Assembly: GCA_035235625.1 (NCBI GenBank)
Contig: CP141140.1
Location: 63,914,581 to 63,978,580, forward strand
Source of the DNA: Saururus chinensis
Taxonomy: Eukaryota > Streptophyta > Magnoliopsida > Piperales > Saururaceae
Direction: 5' to 3'
Length of the DNA stretch: 64,000 bases
Shown in pieces: positions 62,341-64,000 of this stretch (position 1 is its first letter; each line of letters begins with the position of its first letter). The notes under the pieces are model-generated. The model was not told the origin of the DNA. It did not search any database and was given only the letters and a program-made list of their open reading frames with translations. A program made the translations under genes and the position numbers.

Positions 62341-63080
62341 TCATAGTAACATGTAACAAAATTTCTTCACAGTGGTCAACTCGAGACTAATTGATGCTTA
62401 CTCATAACAAAAATACAAAATTTAATCATTACAAACTAATCACAACAAGCAATTTGTAACTAGTTTTGTTGGAGGAAATTTGTTAACCACTTACGTATGG
62501 AAAATGTAAGCAAAATCCAATGACTAAAATTACAAAAAAAAATAAATTTATAAAAAAAATCATACCTTCAGATGAGGGTGAGGCCGAGATATCACACTGC
62601 AGGTGTGGGCGACGCCGAGACGAGGGCAGTAAGGGCAAGGGGAAGATGGCGGAGTCCGAGATGAGGGCAATGAGAGCGGTGAGGGCGACGACAAGATGGC
62701 CGACAGTGAGATTAGGGCAGTAAGGTTACTAAAAGCGAGGGCGAATGACGGCTCCGGAAGGGAATGCGGCCAAGAAGACTAAAAGCTCTCTAGCGAGGGC
62801 GAAACGAATGGAAAGGTGAAGTTGGAAATGGCAAATATGATGGTCTCCGGGAGGTGATGGTGGTGACGGAGATGAACAGTCATGACCGACGGAAAGGAGA
62901 CACGACCAAGCGGAGTAGACACCAAGAAGCGAGAAGAGTACTTTGGGGAGGGTATTTCAGTCAAAAACGCTCCCATGTTCACAAGTTCTCACGTGAGCAA
63001 GTCTACTTTGGTAAAAAGTAAAAACTTGCTCACATTTTGGTTAATTGACCAAAGTAAGAGTCTACTTTGGTCAATTCCTC

Positions 63081-64000
63081 TTCTAACTATGGTTAGAGTC
63101 GTACCAACTGTGGATATAGTCACTCATATGAAACCTCTCCTTGTCAAATCACATGTTACAAGTGTGATTTTCCCAACCACAGGTCAAATGTATGTCTTGC
63201 TCCTAATGACTCCTCTTCTTAAGATGTTTAGTCCTTTGCTACTATGCAAATTATTGATCCAAGTGACACAACTTGGTACCATGACACTGGAGCAACAAAT
63301 CATATGACCCCAAATAAATCGTCCATGTTTGGCTAGGATCCATATAATGGGTCTAATCGTGTAATGGTCAGCAATGGCATTGGACTTGATATCACCAAGA
63401 CGAGTACTTGTTCCATTTCTTTATCTAATGGATCTATCTTCTTACATAATATTCTTGTTGCGTCTCAAATATGTAATAATTTATTGTCGGTGATTAAGTT
63501 TACTAAAGAAAATCATTGTTATTTTATCTTCAGTCCTTGGGATTTCTATATAAAGGATTTAAAGACAGGGACACTTCTCCACAAGGGACTACAAGGAGGA
63601 TTATACCCATTACAGCATGGCCATTTACCATGTTCACCCTCCAGTTTCCTCCTCACCAATAAAGTTTATTCCAAGCTGTGGCATGCATGTCTTGGCCATC
63701 CTTCCAGTGTCATGTGCACATTATCCTCTTCTTTCTCCTTTGGAGATATTATTTCTAAAAATATTCATTCTAGTTGCAATCTTGGAAAATGTAGTAGGCT
63801 CTCCTTTTCCGAAGATTGTATGCCGTAGTGATATATTTCATATTATACATTGTGATGTTGACCCCCGTCTATTTATATGAAAGACTTTATTATTATATAA
63901 TTCTCTTTGACAGTCATTGTTTTTTTTATAATCCTCTAAAGCAAAACTCAAACGTTGGACGTATATTCCCAAAGTTCATTTCTCTTGTAGAAAATTTATT
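63081..64000 (+). pseudogene. Ty1/copia remnant, right part: gag zinc knuckle, protease start, GAG-pre-integrase
   Basis: Continues the copia element across the MULE. Seen in order: a CCHC knuckle CYKCDFPNHRSNVC (about 63148-63190), a protease active-site region TTWYHDTGATNHMT (about 63265-63310, DTG), then a 154-codon frame (63364-63828) with the GAG-pre-integrase pattern SVIKFTKENHCYFIFSP...LWHACLGHPSS and the following Cys pair (CNLGKCSRLSF). Stops separate these parts. The integrase core and reverse transcriptase should lie beyond the window. Confidence 0.85.

Larger units (their letters stand above)
56611..63080. mobile_element. Mutator-like element (MULE) with perfect 9-bp TSD
   Basis: 6,470 bp, ends GAGGAATTGACCAAAGTAGA at both termini in opposite orientation. 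TTCTAACTA lies exactly outside each end (56602-56610 and 63081-63089). The inverted arms match closely for about 150 bp and then, with more divergence, through the ATCTGAAGGTAT word to the AATTGCTTGTTGTGATTAGT word and into satellite-like arrays (about 57160-58130 and 61285-62340). The interior holds a decayed transposase and a DUF1985-type segment, both on the minus strand. Size, TSD length, long TIRs and SWIM-type transposase together identify a MULE. The close TIR match suggests recent movement, while the enzyme is already broken. Confidence 0.95.

Noticed and set aside
63364..63828. 154-codon frame as a host gene
   Set aside because: It shows the GAG-pre-integrase pattern of Ty1/copia elements and continues the copia remnant from before the MULE.

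Overview
The window looks like nuclear DNA of a flowering plant, probably a monocot. It is AT-rich and dominated by transposable elements, with only two intact-looking host genes. Both genes have GC-rich exons beside AT-rich introns and flanks, which is typical of monocots. The species cannot be named from the sequence.

The host genes are: (1) 3954-7741 (+), a two-exon 2-oxoglutarate/Fe(II) dioxygenase of the jasmonate-induced oxygenase (JOX) type, split by a 2.7-kb intron; (2) 37711-38652 (-), a two-exon trihelix transcription factor of the GT-3a/GT-3b type. Nothing in the sequence links the two functionally.

The rest is layered repeats. Position 1-3051 is the 3' part of a decayed Ty3/gypsy chromovirus with its 3' LTR. 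Between the two genes and again at 40-53 kb lies a set of related LTR-like units, mostly 1.7-3.7 kb, with no coding internal region, mostly readable as solo LTRs: 8266-15312 (-, itself holding 8761-10992 + and 11390-13119 -), 18538-22282 (+), 40326-42181 (+, partial), 42182-about 45849 (-), 45850-49383 (-) and 49912-53243 (+). Several keep 5-bp target-site duplications (TSDs) that I could read. At 17.2-29.5 kb there is a diverged duplicated segment interrupted by these insertions, plus a long imperfect inverted repeat. At 30-33.4 kb a non-autonomous hAT element (8-bp TSD) is followed by a tandem pair of Tourist-type MITEs lying between two Stowaway-like ends. Stowaway MITEs are scattered throughout.

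The right end (55.7-64.0 kb) holds a decayed Ty1/copia element split at its gag region by a 6.47-kb Mutator-like element (56611-63080). This MULE has a perfect 9-bp TSD, long terminal inverted repeats that run on into satellite-like arrays, a decayed transposase with SWIM and CCHC zinc motifs, and a DUF1985-type gene segment spliced directly onto the transposase core. It is the most interesting object in the window. Known plant MULEs of the KI/Kaonashi type carry DUF1985/Ulp1-like genes, so this is a variant of a described class and not a wholly new system. I found no RNA genes or CRISPR arrays.
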